In this document: one piece after another, positions 25,591 through 37,626 of the stretch
How the letters are laid out: each line of letters opens with the position of its first letter
Numbering within the stretch: position 1 is the stretch's first letter
Assembly: GCA_020698575.1 (NCBI GenBank)
Contig: CM036255.1
Location: forward strand, 14,309,501-14,373,500
DNA from: Bostrychus sinensis
Taxonomy: Eukaryota; Chordata; Actinopteri; Gobiiformes; Eleotridae
DNA length: 64,000 bases
Reading direction: 5' to 3'
The notes under the pieces: generated by a model
The model's input: the letters and a program-made list of their open reading frames with translations, nothing else
Databases searched by the model: none
Told to the model about the DNA's origin: nothing
Translations under genes and position numbers: made by a program

Positions 25591-26807
25591 ACTATTTATG
25601 CCATATAATGGCAAATTGCCAAAACTAAATCTGTAAACATAATAGTTTTAACCACAGGTAGGCACAAAAATGCATAGCTATATAATTATATCAAACTAAT
25701 ATTTTTATGTTGTTTTATGTTTGAAAAATGTTTTAGGAGACCCAATAAGCCCTGGGCATTTTCCCATTATTAGACCTGGCCCTGAATAAACTTTGGACAC
25801 TGGTGGTTTAGATCACATCCAGATGCCTGTGTGAACACAGGTGAGGGCTGGAGTGGACTCACTAATGGGAGGGCAGGACTGACATTTCACCACTCAGCCT
25901 ATTATTCCTACAATTACCTCTTGACATTTCTGCATCAGACTCATATTTAGGCCTCTTTCACACAGCTCAGTGAGTGTGTGGATCTTTGTATGTGTGTGTC
26001 CGTTCAAAGTGGGACCATTAATCCTCTTATTTACAACCACTGCAAACATTTACAGCTCTAATTTGCTTCCTTCCACTGTGATAGTGAGTGGGCTTTTTCA
26101 CTCTATCTATGTGGACACAGCCACTCCACTACAGCCACCCTAAAAGGACTTCACCGAGTGAAGGCTCTATCACCTTGTTCTCATTTGGGCTTTAGCGGTT
26201 TATAGTAAGCTGTTTTTTGTAGTGGAGTAAATGTCGCCCGGGATCACATAACAGCAGTTTGAATCAAAAGCAAAGTCGGAGCAGCATTGATATTCCCTTA
26301 CTTTAGCAGACTATAGTGAACAAGACACTGTGTGTGTATGGGTGTGCTTCCTCTACACTGCCCAACTTCAAAAGCAGCGTCTACACTTTAATCTTGTCTT
26401 CTCCCGCACTGCGGACCCAGGGAAAGACAGAAGAGAGAGACCCAGGCTTGTCCTGCCACTCCCATGACTTCTCATCTCTCTCTATCCTACCGTTACCCTT
26501 CACTCTGATGTCTTTCAATGTATAGTGATTTATAAATGACTTTTTTCAGTTAAGGCTTTAAGAAGTTGATTTTGATTCAGCCGCATGAAGAGAGCTATGT
26601 TCAGAACTCTACTATAAGAACACTATTGTGTTGTCAATGTCCTCATCCTCTATCACTACAGTATGTATCTTGGGGGGAGTAGGTAGGTCACTTTACAAAC
26701 TGCTAGTAAAACACAAGCAAAATGTTTGGATACATGCATTTTTTTAAAGATTCTCTACTACTGTGAAATAGGGTAGTAATTATTAAATAATAATAGTAAT
26801 TATTATT
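25591..26807. other. Unassigned stretch, no gene seen
   Basis: The part 25820-26180 is of near-average composition with several ordinary open frames of under 80 codons. No gene is supported. Confidence 0.45.
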
Positions 26808-27092
26808 TTCTAGACACTCAAAGACGCTTTACAATTTGGTGCATTATTCATTCATTCACTCCTCAGTCACACTCACAGAAGAAGAAGGTGACAGAAGCGT
26901 GACTGCCATTTTGTGCCTACTTTACGAGCACCACCAATTACACTGACACATTTATACAGGTAAGGAGGGTGAAGTGTCTTGCCCAAGGATACAACGACAG
27001 TATGCAATGCCGACAGCAGGGATCGAACCGCCAATTTTCGAGTTAGTAGGCAAAAGTCTTTACCAACTGTTTGAGTTACTGCCCTCCCAGGG
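26808..27092 (-). repeat. SINE family B, minus strand, nearly complete
   Basis: The plus strand reads agacgctttacaatttggtg at the 3' end of the element, ggtgaagtgtcttgccca in the body, gggatcgaaccgcc (complement of the pol III B box ggttcgatccc) and a head complement near 27075. The order matches a tRNA-derived SINE read on the minus strand. Confidence 0.8.
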
Positions 27093-27125
27093 TAACTAGC
27101 TCCAACCACCAGGGGTAGTTTTAGG

Positions 27126-28098
27126 TAAGGGTGCTCCGATCGATCGGCCGCCGATCATGATCGGCCGATCATGGCTAAAAATAGAGTGATCGGTGATCGG
27201 TAAAATGGGCTGATCAGAAGGGCCGATCAAATTACAATAAACACGCGAGGCTCTCACATTTACTGTCCTGCAACTCCGGTTTGATTAAACAGCAGTAGCG
27301 TTATTTTAGCAGTGTTTTTAAGTTAAGCCCTGGTTATAACCAACACAAACCTGCCCTGCAGGCGCTGCTTTGTGTCCCCGCCTGCTTTAGGAGCGCACGG
27401 GACAGAACCGAGGCGCAGCAGTGCGTGTATTTGCAAACACCAACGTAAATAGAGCTAGAGCTAACCCGCTAACAGTTACGTTAAAAGGATTAAGAAAGTT
27501 CAGAGTCTGCCTGTGTCTTGTTGCGCGGAGAAAACTGTGTGTTTTGTGGCTTAAACTGCACCTAAATGGCTGCTAATGGAAAGAGAAAGTAAAAAGGCAG
27601 CCCATGTGTCCGTGTGTCTGAGAGGAGCACCTTTCATCGTTGTCTTCTCTGCTCTTGTGCACGTTTTCTTCATTCAGACGTGGTCAAAACTGGCAGCAGG
27701 AGCTGTCTGCTCTTTAGTCCACTGTGTTTCAACCTGGTTTGGCTGCGCGTTACGCGGACACAGGCGCTGCACCCGCGGACTCGCATTAAAAGGAACCAAT
27801 TAAGAACAGCTGATTTTTACATCAGCGGAGCATTCAAACAAAGCCACAGACACTGGGCACACATTAAAGACCAATAATGCAACAAAACCTCTTCTAAAAC
27901 AAAAATAAGTAGAATTTTGTTGTTCTTTTATATTTACAAAGGCTACTGTATTTTTCAAATGGAACTAATAATAGCCTGCATACAATACATTACTACATTG
28001 AAGACCACGTGATCGGTATCGGCCATGATCGGTATCGGCCGATCACAGCAGAGGCTGATTGGTGATCGGCCTCAAAAACCCTGATCGGAGCACCCTTA
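27126..28098. mobile_element. Non-autonomous hAT-type transposon with perfect target duplication
   Basis: The terminal inverted repeats are taagggtgctccgatc and its exact complement at the right end. Both ends are rich in the subterminal word gatcggc. The element is flanked by a perfect 8-bp duplication gttttagg (27118-27125 and 28099-28106), the size expected for hAT. The interior is GC-richer than its neighbours and holds no transposase-like frame, so it depends on an autonomous relative. The two 75- and 87-codon open frames inside show no domain. Confidence 0.88.
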
Positions 28099-28106
28099 GT
28101 TTTAGG

Positions 28107-28200
28107 GGATTCTTTACCATTGTGAGGCTAGGCTGGATAGAGTATTCAGGCTAGATAGATAGATAGATAGATAGATAGGGCTAATGCCTTACAATAGTTT
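28107..28200 (+). repeat. Repeat family F fragment expanded into a GATA microsatellite
   Basis: The blocks attctttaccattgtgaggc and gatagggctaatgcctta belong to family F. Between them the word gatag has expanded into about six GATA units (28152-28178). Confidence 0.65.
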
Positions 28201-28829
28201 CCTTTTGTTGCATTCTGACTATCCTTTAAGCACAATTAAGATGTTTCTTCTAATAAATTTTTATATTTAAATATTTTAGATATAATTGTATTTAGATTGT
28301 CTGTGTGTGTATAAATAGCCAATCCTATGCCATTACAAAAAATTCTACACTGTGAAATGGCGCTGGTTGATGTTTTTTTCTTATCCAGACTGGTGTTACA
28401 TTACACGGCTGTATTAAAATTAGGACCACATACTGCTTATCTTTTTCTTTTTTTAATCCTACCTTTCCTGGTGGTACTGAGAGACTATTATACTGTATTT
28501 ACCTCAATGGATTACCTCAAATAAACTTATTTTACCCGTTAAGCGTCACACTGAGTATATTTGTGTTTAAAAAGAACATCTGAAGCACAAAAGGTGGCAA
28601 TCAGTCCCTAATACCACAAAGAGCGAAAGGCTATTAAATTTAATTGTTTCCTGTATTAAATTTAATTATCGACTAGATTTTTGATGATTCTGACAGTACT
28701 TCCCATGGGGGGCTTTGACATGAGATAATAAACGAAACACACAGGAGCACTCGCTGCACTCAGCACACATCCTGGCCTGTAGTGACTTATTGTAATAACC
28801 TCATCTTTCTTTTTTTCTTTAGCTCGCTC
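28201..28829. other. Unassigned AT-rich stretch
   Basis: No gene or named repeat is recognised. Confidence 0.45.
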
Positions 28830-29220
28830 TCTCACAAACACAGAGAGTCACACTGCATTGCAAAGCGCTGGCGCAGTGAAGTGAATGTATCAGGCATATT
28901 AAGTCATAGTGGGGAAGGCGCCGAGCTGCAGCCTCGGGATAAGGGGTGGGTGGGGGTGTGGAACAAGGCCGCCACCGGCACCTTGTGATTTCCACCACTG
29001 CGGCGTCAAAAATTGAAAAGCCAATTCCAATTGCACCCCAGTAATTAGAAGTGACCTGAATGGCTGGCACTGAATATGGAATGAAGAGAGTGTATGGAGG
29101 AGGGGAACGAGAAGGGCAAAAAGGAACAAATGACCTACACTCCGAGAAGTGTTTGTCCAAGAGAGGCTAACTTTCATCATAATGATCAAATGACTATGAT
29201 TGAAAGACACTTTGGTTCCA
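28830..29220. promoter_or_regulatory. Candidate conserved non-coding element
   Basis: A repeat-free, GC-richer stretch with the homeodomain-type words attaagtcatag, ccaattccaattgc and cccagtaattagaagtgacc. Two overlapping 113-codon minus-strand open frames lie here, but neither has a recognised domain. Non-coding regulatory DNA is the likelier reading. This is inference from composition only. Confidence 0.3.
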
Positions 29221-29487
29221 CCTTCTTGGGCATTCTGCATGCATGGTAAGGGTCTACTTCAAAGAAACAGCATTTTCCGTTATGGGTTTCAGCAGGCAGG
29301 GAGATGCAAGTTTTCACCTTGAGAATCTATTCACAGAGGCAATTACAATGGCTAAGCACACACAGCAGAGAAAAGTGGTCCAGAACTGATATATTTTTTT
29401 CTGTTTGTGTGCAAAATGTTTTTTATCAAATCAAAGGTCATGCTGAATATTATTTGATGAACTTGTATATATGCAAATAGCTACAAA

Positions 29488-29600
29488 ACATATCTATATT
29501 TATTACATAGTGGTGTTTGTGTGTATGATCAAAAAATATATCCTCGCTCAAGACACAAACATTCCACTTCTGACGTAAATGTAGCTTAGATAATACAATC
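29488..29600 (+). repeat. Diverged local duplicate (left member)
   Basis: The blocks aaaacatatcta, gtggtgtttgtgtg, agacacaaacattcc and gtagcttagata recur in the same order at 29826-29970, on the far side of a SINE. Confidence 0.55.
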
Positions 29601-29607
29601 ATGTATT

Positions 29608-29820
29608 CATCTTCCAGTTATTGCCATGAGGGGTCGTGGGTGGATTGAGCCCATCCCAGCAACTATGGACCTCAGGCGGGGTACACCATGGTCAATTGCA
29701 CAGGGCTGACACAAAGACATATACTGACAGACGACTATTTACATTCTAGAACTAGTTAAATTTGCCAGTTCTTCAAAAACATGCATGTCTTTGGGAGCGC
29801 TAACCACTCCACCATGCTTG
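29608..29820 (-). repeat. SINE family A, minus strand, internally deleted
   Basis: The blocks ggtcgtgggtgg, cccatcccagcaactatgga, caggcggggtacacca and the head complement gcgctaaccactccacca match family A. It sits between the two members of a diverged local duplication. Confidence 0.85.
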
Positions 29821-29971
29821 CTATAAAACATATCTACAATTTGTTGTATGGTGGAATTTGTGTAATTCAAAAAGATTACATTTCATTTGGTTTATGCATA
29901 TGGGCAAAAAGACACAAACATCCACTATCTCCCAAAGTCCAATCCACTTTTTAGGTGTGTAGCTTAGATAA

Positions 29972-30080
29972 GTCTTACAAAAAGAAACCTCACAATAGCC
30001 CTTTTCTGTGATTCCATTCACTCTACAGAGGGAAGGGGCAACCTCTAAATGCAAACTCTTGTACTCTTGTGCTCCTGAAC
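29972..30080 (+). repeat. ~110-bp direct repeat, left copy
   Basis: It starts gtcttacaaaaagaaacctc and ends gtactcttgtgctcctgaac. It is close to 32151-32267, with a few substitutions and a small indel. Confidence 0.85.
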
Positions 30081-30361
30081 CCTGCCAGACTAGTGGGCTG
30101 TAACTGAAGCCTGGCCCTGTGGCTAACAAGTAAATGGAGGCAAGGGAAATAGGAAAATGTCAAATGTGAGTGACAGGGGAACTCATATAAGTTGGGTAAA
30201 GCTATGAGCTATGGGATTTATTTCGAAAGTGCACACATATCACTCACACTATAGCTCTAAAGACATAGGTGGGGAAAAATGGTCATGCATAGGGCTGCAG
30301 GAGGAGCTCCTATACAATACACTGTTAATCCGACATTACTAGGCAAAAAAAAATGTGTTAA

Positions 30362-30665
30362 ATTCATTCATATTCTTTCACTTGTCAGGAGTTGCAGGTG
30401 GCAGGAGCCTATCCCAGCACGATGGCCCTTCGGTGGGATGCCACTTACATAGTCACAGGGTTGACAGAGACGTATAATAATAGACAAGCATTCACTCTTG
30501 CATTCATTTACTATGGGACATTTTTAGAGTCACCAATTCTCCTAACACATGCATGTCGTTAGATGGTGTGAGGAGAGAACCCACAGTAACACAGGGAGGA
30601 CATGCAGACTTCAATCAGACTTCCGTGCTGAGAGGTAGGAGCGCTACCCACTCTGCCACCGTGCA
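30362..30665 (-). repeat. SINE family A, minus strand, full length
   Basis: It runs from the tail side (caggagttgcaggtggcagg, agcctatcccagcac) through the body (gagtcaccaattctcctaac, ggaggacatgcagact) to the head complement gctacccactctgccaccgt. All expected blocks are present. Confidence 0.88.
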
Positions 30666-31974
30666 CATCTTTTTGCTATACATTGCACTGTGTATTGGGC
30701 ATTGGCTAATCTAGAAATAAGTTCCCAAATGCAATGGCAAAAAGCTGTTTTTCTCCTGCAAAATTAGATAGTAGCCTATACTGTGGTGCATTATGTTGAG
30801 CCAATAAGTCAATGAACAGAGGACTCTACACCAGGCATGGGCTAAATCTAGTAGAGAAACATGCAAATACTATACAGGGTGCAATAGGATAATGTAGTCC
30901 TGTGGACAGATCCATACAGTGACTGTTTGCTGTGTAGTACTGGCACACTGGCTCTACAAAAACACACACGCAGGACCATAAATATGTTGTAAAACTGCAG
31001 GACCAGGGATTCTCGCTGTGCTCAGTCTCTAATGGCCTCAGTCCTCCAGCCCATTGCAATGGCTGTCACACACTGCTATGGCTCCCTGGAAAGCTTGCCT
31101 CTTGCCTGTTTATCCACCTGCTGGCAACTTGGCTGTTTGCTCCATGTGCACTGTGAGGGACACCTACACTATTATTAAGACTACCTCGGTATCTTAGACT
31201 CCCAAAGCTAAATCATGCATTTTGGTTTTAGGTATTCCAATCATATACCCAAACTGCAAAGATTATTATGGATCACAGTGCATCTACAATTGACCATGGC
31301 TGACAATTTGGTACAAAAGAAGAACATAGAAAGGAAGATAGGACAAGTTTGTGGTTTGGGTGTGGTCAAAAGTGTGCTGGACTGAAGTCATGCTATCATT
31401 AGTAAAATTTGTAATCAAAAAACAGTTTATGTTGTGTATCCAGAGCACTGCCATGCCCTTACAAACAGCACCTCCGGACACACCTGAGGTGTGCGTACAT
31501 ACTGCAGGATTAGGTCGGTCGGATGTCAGGAAGATTGAATACTCACATAAGAGCAGATTCCTTTGCAGTGACAGCGGTTAAGCGCTGATGTTATCCCTAC
31601 ACTAACTCGAACTACCGTAGAACTTAACTACACAGAGAAAAGTGAAGCACAAACAAGTTGTGGAGGGCACAAGGATTTATGTGCAGAGCATCAACAGATG
31701 CATGGTGTGCGTGTCATCAGCTGGCCACTGGACCATCTACTGCTGCATACAAACAGCTTATCACGCCGGACATAGCACTAGGGCCCCTCAAGGATAACCT
31801 CCAGGTGTGAAAAGTGGGGTGGGGGGGTTGCGTACAAACCACAAGCCCCTCCTGAAGATTTCAGGAGAGGGTCCGTGTGATGGCGTATGTTTGTAAAGGG
31901 CATCAGTCAGTATCATAATGAGATAGGCCAAAGATACTAATTCTTTACCACTGTGAAATATAAAGCAAGGATTT
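30666..31974. other. Unassigned stretch, no gene seen
   Basis: Short open frames only. No gene or repeat family is recognised. Confidence 0.45.
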
Positions 31975-32085
31975 TGTAGCTGAAAAGAGCATTTACCCCT
32001 GAACTAAATAATGTATATATCTTTACCATTTTAAGATAGGGCTAATGCATTGATGGAGGCTTCTTGTTGATTGGTTGTCCATGGA
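31975..32085 (+). repeat. SINE family F fragment, plus strand
   Basis: It contains aaagagcatttacccctgaa and agatagggctaatgcattga, as in the 41.5-kb copy, with a damaged B-box side. Confidence 0.55.
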
Positions 32086-32150
32086 ACCTGTAAACACTGT
32101 GCAACCTACTACTAAAAGCCAAAACAATACAGTCTGACAAGATCGGTGCA

Positions 32151-32267
32151 GTCTTACAAAAAGAAACATCACAATAGCCCTTTTCTGTTTTGTTTGATTC
32201 CATTCACTCTACAGAGGGAACGGGCAACCTCTAAATCCAAACTCTTGTACTCTTGTGCTCCTAAACC
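32151..32267 (+). repeat. ~110-bp direct repeat, right copy
   Basis: It begins gtcttacaaaaagaaacatc. It is a near copy of 29972-30080 with a 7-bp insertion (tttgttt type) in the middle. Confidence 0.85.
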
Positions 32268-34289
32268 ATTCTGAAATATAACCGGCATGTAAAGCCCTAT
32301 TTTATTAATCACTTGTGCTATATCATCACATGGCCGCCCTGTTTATTATGTGTTAATTGTTATGCATATTGAGCCAAGTCTCTTCATTAACGGCCTTCAC
32401 ATGGCTGACAGAGGTCAGGGTCGCTCCAGTATTATGTCAGACCGCTGCACCTTTCCCTGGCTCCACACAGGCAGGTCAGCACCATGGGACAGTCCTGGGA
32501 CCCTCCTCCACCTAACCCCCGCTGCCCCCGGGCCCTCCTGCAGCGGGGGCAGAGTTAACCCGGGCTGGCCCTAATTTACATAGACACTGAAATGGCCTTG
32601 GTTATGGCTTTTGAACTAGAAAAATACATATGACTGAAAAGCTGCTTTGTTAAATGTCACATTTATTTTTAAGTACTTGCACAAATAAAGCCCATCAAGT
32701 ATGTGAGATGGAATTTTCCAGCTGTAAAACAGACAGAAGCATGACATTCTGTTGTAATACAAAAAATATGTACTCCACAAAAATAGGAAAACCATTTAGG
32801 TTCCTCTATGTTTAACTACATATATACTCATAAATGCAAAGAGACTGGGTGGAATGATGCACCTTCTGAAGAAGTTGCAATTGTTAGGGCTTCTACAGAG
32901 CTGGGAAACAAAAGAGAAACGGCAGGAAGTTGGAGGTTACCGACCAAGCATCCTTTTTTCACAGGACGGATGCTATACAGAGCAACTTGGATATCCTCTG
33001 CATCCGGCTTTTGAACAACAGAAAGCAGCCAGTGGGTGTGTGATTTTAGTGAGCTGCAGTGGAGAAGGCTACAAGAACCCCTTCTTCCCAAATTTCCCCT
33101 TAAGAATTAATAAAGTTGAATCCACTTGGGAACTGTCTCAGTGACTCATCCATGGTGCAGTGGTGATGTTAACGTCAATTACAATCCTGTAGATATCTGG
33201 CCAATATCCAATATGTATTCTTAGTTGGCTATAGTGTAATCTTCAGTCTTCCATGACCTGGAATATGACCACTGATCCTTCACATTAACACACAATTTGC
33301 ATATTTTTACTATCATGTTGAGTATAATTCACCAACATTTTTTTATCCTACCCAGCGCACATCCATTTTGTGTCAATAAATTTCGTCTTCCATCCAAAAA
33401 AAGGCACTAAAAGTCTGGTGGTGTGATTTGTGGTTAGAGCTGCCGCACCTCACACACATGAATCCTCATCATCACATGTATTTCCTTTGACAGGTACAGA
33501 GGCTGCGCGTGACACTGTAATGTATCCCACTGTCGGAGAAGGTCTGCCATTGTTGCAGGTGTAAAAGTGGAGCTTTTAAGGCCTACATTTGTCAGCCCGG
33601 GTGAGAACAGCGCCAACAGCCAGCACTTTTGCACACAACGTACCACACCTCTGATGGATGGCAAAGTATATGACAGGGTTTTTGCCTCATCTACCACACA
33701 GATTACACTCCACTGGAAATATGGAGCCACACAGAGAGAAAGGAAAGGGGAAAATCATAACTGTCAAGATACAGTTCAAAACAAAGGTTGAGATTTACTG
33801 TGATCCATGCCAGCACTGTAAAGATAACTATAAAAGTGCATACCTCTCATACTTCTTTCAAGGCACTGGCATTATCTTGCATTGTAAAAAGTATCATGCC
33901 AAAACCAGGACTCAAACTGTGGGTCTACTAATTTCAGCCACAAAGCCTGTGGTGTCTGTGGAGATTCTCAGTCATTCAGAACATGTAGATCAAAACAGAG
34001 TTAATGATAAAGAATTTACCAAAAAATAATTGGATCCAGACAGTGATGTGGATCCATGGCAGTAATTTGTGCCTTGAGGCTGGAGTTTCTGTTGTGTATC
34101 TTTTTACCTCTTTGGCACCTCAAAATTAGACCATTACTTTTTGAGACCAAAAAAAGAAAAACCAATAAACCAATGCTGGCAAAAACATACCTTCCTTGAC
34201 CAATGTCAACGAAGCACTGTAAATCTTCAAAAATACAAGTCACTCAAACTGTACAATCAAAATGTTTGCCTGGAAATTCAATTCGATTT
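32268..34289. other. Unassigned stretch with a GC-rich patch
   Basis: 32400-32580 is much more GC-rich than its surroundings and contains a perfect GC-rich hairpin (32516-32549). A 123-codon open frame at 33658-34029 has no recognised domain. The word ggatccagacagtgatgtgg near 34033 probably belongs to repeat family F. Confidence 0.4.
32516..32549. repeat. GC-rich hairpin with 10-bp perfect arms
   Basis: The arms are cccccgctgc and gcagcggggg, separated by 14 bp. It lies in an isolated GC-rich patch with no T run after it. No function is known. Confidence 0.7.
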
Positions 34290-34700
34290 CTAGGGCGGAG
34301 CAAACCCGAGTTAACGGACAGCGGAGTTAGCCAATCAGAAAATGGCGGCCGTGACGTTAACAAAGCGACAAGAAAGTGAGAAAGTAAACAAACGGAGAAG
34401 TGAAGCCATGAGGGAGGAACGAGGGAGTTATTTCAACATTACCGTACCATACGCTGAATGAAACAAACTCTCGGTTCCTCGGTGCGCCATCTTGATTGTT
34501 GTTGGTGAGGAGTCGCGTACGAGTGACGCTGCTCGCGAAGAACACGTGACTTAAATAAACCAATCAAAATGCACGGTACGGTTTGGATTTGAGTAAACCA
34601 CTGCGGACGGCGTGGTGACCAGACTGATATTTCTCTGTAGAATAACACAGAGACATATCAGTCTGGATTTTACAGGCAATCAAAATGTCGTGACAGATTT
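34290..34700. other. CpG-rich patch with YY1/CRE-like words and a hairpin
   Basis: The patch holds gccaatcagaaaatggcggc (a CCAAT-type word and a YY1-type aatggcggc), cgtgacgttaac (CRE-like tgacg), caaactctcggttcctcggt and many CpG. It ends in a 48-bp hairpin. It could be a small CpG-island promoter or a GC-rich MITE. I could not find matching terminal inverted repeats, so the choice is open. Confidence 0.4.
34619..34666. repeat. 48-bp hairpin, 20-bp arms with one mismatch
   Basis: The left arm ccagactgatatttctctgt pairs with the right arm acagagacatatcagtctgg, around an 8-bp loop. It resembles the subterminal hairpins of DNA transposons. Confidence 0.85.
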
Positions 34701-36339
34701 CTCAGAATCCTAATAGTCAAGTCTTATTATACAAATAAAGATCTGTGTAATAGACTCCTACCAGTCTCAAAAAAATTCAGCAAACCAAAACCTGTGCATC
34801 TCATCAATACTGGCAACATAAAATAGTGAACATTCTCAGTCGGCTTTGTCTTAATAACCCCAGTCTGTGAGGTTTTGATTATCTCATTTAGTATGTCTTT
34901 GTCTTCATCTATTCTAAATGTCTCTATCTTGTCCTAGTCTGACTCACCACCTCGTTGATCACAAACCTCTTTTTTGTCTCCATCTCCCTGGCTCGCCTCC
35001 CTCTCCCTGACTGACAGTGGAAGGCAGCCACATGCAAACAGCTCCCAAAACGCCCCCCTAAGGGACCAGCCCTGTATTTCTTGAAAAGTAAGAAGTACCT
35101 GCAGGAGAAGTAGTGCAAAACAAAAAAAAAAAAAAAAAAAAAAAAAAGAAATAACAAGAAAAGATCACAAACACAGTCCTCTCGCTCCTCTATCTCTTAC
35201 TTTCTTTACTTCCAGCGCAGCAAGGACACAGGAAACAATAGGACATTTTACAGCTCCATTTATTTTATGATTTACTGCTCTTTACTGCACTTCCTGCACG
35301 GACCGTACCCAAGACCTTAAAAACAAAAAAGTTTAACTAACTTAAATGATAGCCCCTAAATGTACTTGCCTTTAGACTTCTCTAATTCTTTTACAACCCC
35401 CCTCATGCAAGTAAGCTGTCATTACCTCGAGCACTTCATTACAATTCATTGCAATATAGACCAAATTCTTAAGCAAAAATCTATACATACACCTCCTGGG
35501 AATTGGGAATATTCATAAAAAGACAAACCCATCACGTACTACTATGCAGTCAACTTCTGATCTATACTCATAAATGGCATTGATCAGACTCAATCTATAC
35601 TGCCTGCATGGCCTTTGGTCCAATAGACTCAACAGGACAGAATATTTACAGTGATGACTGCAATGTGCAAAACAGGACATGCGTCACCCTGCAATGGAGC
35701 ATGACATGAGATCGAATGACAGAATCAGCTATGCATCATGGGAAAAAAGATAAGACAGGGCTGACATCATATCTCTCTGGGATCCTACTTGTTAATGCAG
35801 ATATTTCTCCTCCTCTAGCGCTTGTGTGACATCATGTATTGATTGTCCTCATACACAGGGGATACTGCACAATGACACTTAAGGGTCAGACATTGTAACC
35901 AGAGAGCACTTTCCTTTTGTTGTGTGTATAATATGCAAGTTGCCATTGGCTTTTTGGGGGCCCAATTAACTGGACTGTAGCCCAACCCAGAGTTGATAAA
36001 CTCATTTGAGCAATTAAACATGATAGTAGTTCCTAAAATTAGTCTTTTTGCAAAAAGCAGACAATAAAACAGGTGTCACCATCAACTAGCCAGGATATTG
36101 TTATGATTACAATAAGAGATGAAGTGGAAAGCATTCATATTGTGTTACCATGGGTCAAAAATGACACACTATTTGCTATTATGGGTTGAGTAAAAATAAA
36201 ATATTGGTGCAGAAAACTACATTGGGTAAATCATATTTGCTACATTGCAGAATACCTAGAATACATACAGTATATGTACATGATTGTGTGCCATTAAAGG
36301 TAGAGTACCCAACATTTTTTTGTTATTACCAATAAGAGA
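34701..36339. other. Unassigned stretch with a poly-A run
   Basis: A poly-A tract lies at 35119-35147. No gene is recognised. Confidence 0.45.
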
Positions 36340-36520
36340 GTGTCTTCTTGTGTCCTTTTGACTTTTCCCTTCCAGGGTCACCACAGTAAATCATCTGCCT
36401 CTGAATGATTATTTTGGCATAGCTTTCTCCCTGAATGCCTTTCCAGACGCAACCCTCTCTATTTCTCCAGGCTTGGGACTTTCACCGAGAGTACATTAGC
36501 CACTGTGACAGGATTAAAAA
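36340..36520 (+). repeat. Dispersed repeat family C, plus strand
   Basis: The blocks gggtcaccacagtaaatcat, ttttggcatagctt, caggcttgggactttcacc and agtacattagcc match family C, with small losses. Confidence 0.75.
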
Positions 36521-37325
36521 CAAGATGGTGCATGTCAGTATAATTTGAGCCTTCAACTTTTAAACTTCTAGTCTAGTTGGATAAAACATAAACCAAAAGT
36601 GCCATCCTCTCCTCTGCTATCAATATTTCAAGCTGGCGTATGCATGTCACCACCAGCAATGCCTGGCAACAATGCCTTCAGGATCTTGTACATTATTCAG
36701 AGAGCCCAACAAGCACTAGGACTCTGCCATTAGCTATTTAAATCCAAGTGCAAGCTGGGCCTTGTGAAAGCATTTAGTCACTCTGCCACTTGCCCTGCTT
36801 TGCAAATGGCACATTGAAACATTGCTCTGTAAAATGACATAAGAAATACATAGATTCAGAACAAGAAATAGGCGGATTTTGTTGGGAATGGGGTCACCGA
36901 GAGGTGGCAGTCACTGAGAGATGAGGACGGAGCAGGGGGAGGAATTAGGCAAGATGGCTATTAGCGCACGGCGGGGAGGTACAAATGAAGGCACGTGAAG
37001 TCAGGCTGAGAAGAAATGGAAGCAGATATTAAGAAGGCATAAGGGAAATATGCACAGGATAAAATGGAGGAAAAGTGGGGAGTGTTCAAAAGGTGGCATC
37101 CTATCACAAGCAAGTTATTTCTTTCTTCTATTTCTTTTTGTTTTTGATAGGTGGTTGTAAAATGTTTCATGTTTTGGAGCACTTGCTTTCTTCCCAAAGA
37201 AGCTTTTTGGCATTTTACCACTTTACTACCACAATTGAAAATAGACTGCACCACTTACCACAGATGCCTAGCTTTAAGGTACACTGCCATTCTGATTCTT
37301 TGTTCTATGTTTTCTGCATTTATTT
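36521..37325. other. Unassigned, repeat-poor stretch
   Basis: No exon recognised. 36640-36850 has the look of single-copy non-coding DNA. The open frame on the plus strand from 37075 runs into a SINE. Confidence 0.4.
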
Positions 37326-37626
37326 ATTCATACACTTCTTTTGCTCATTCTGGTTAGGAGTCAAATTGGCTGGAGTCTGTTCCAGCAACTATGTGCTACT
37401 GGTACTATTTGGAGCTGTCACAAAAACACTGACAAACAACCATTCGCTCCCACATTCACTTAATACAAGCATGTCTTTGAACAGTGGGAGGAAGTCGGAG
37501 TACCTGAAGAGAACCCACAGTGACACAGGGAGCACTCAGAGAGGTTGTGTGGCAGCCAGGCTGAGGGTCCAATTCACAACCACCTTGCTGAGAGGGAGGA
37601 GGGCTAACAACTCTGCCTCCGTGCAC
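37326..37626 (-). repeat. SINE family A, minus strand
   Basis: The blocks ggctggagtctgttccagca, ttggagctgtcac, gtgggaggaagtcggagtac and the head complement aacaactctgcctccgtgca match family A. The 202-codon open frame at 37075-37683 is made largely from this SINE and is not a gene. Confidence 0.85.

Noticed and set aside
32516..32549. Rho-independent terminator
   Set aside because: GC-rich hairpin but no T run after it, and the DNA is vertebrate.
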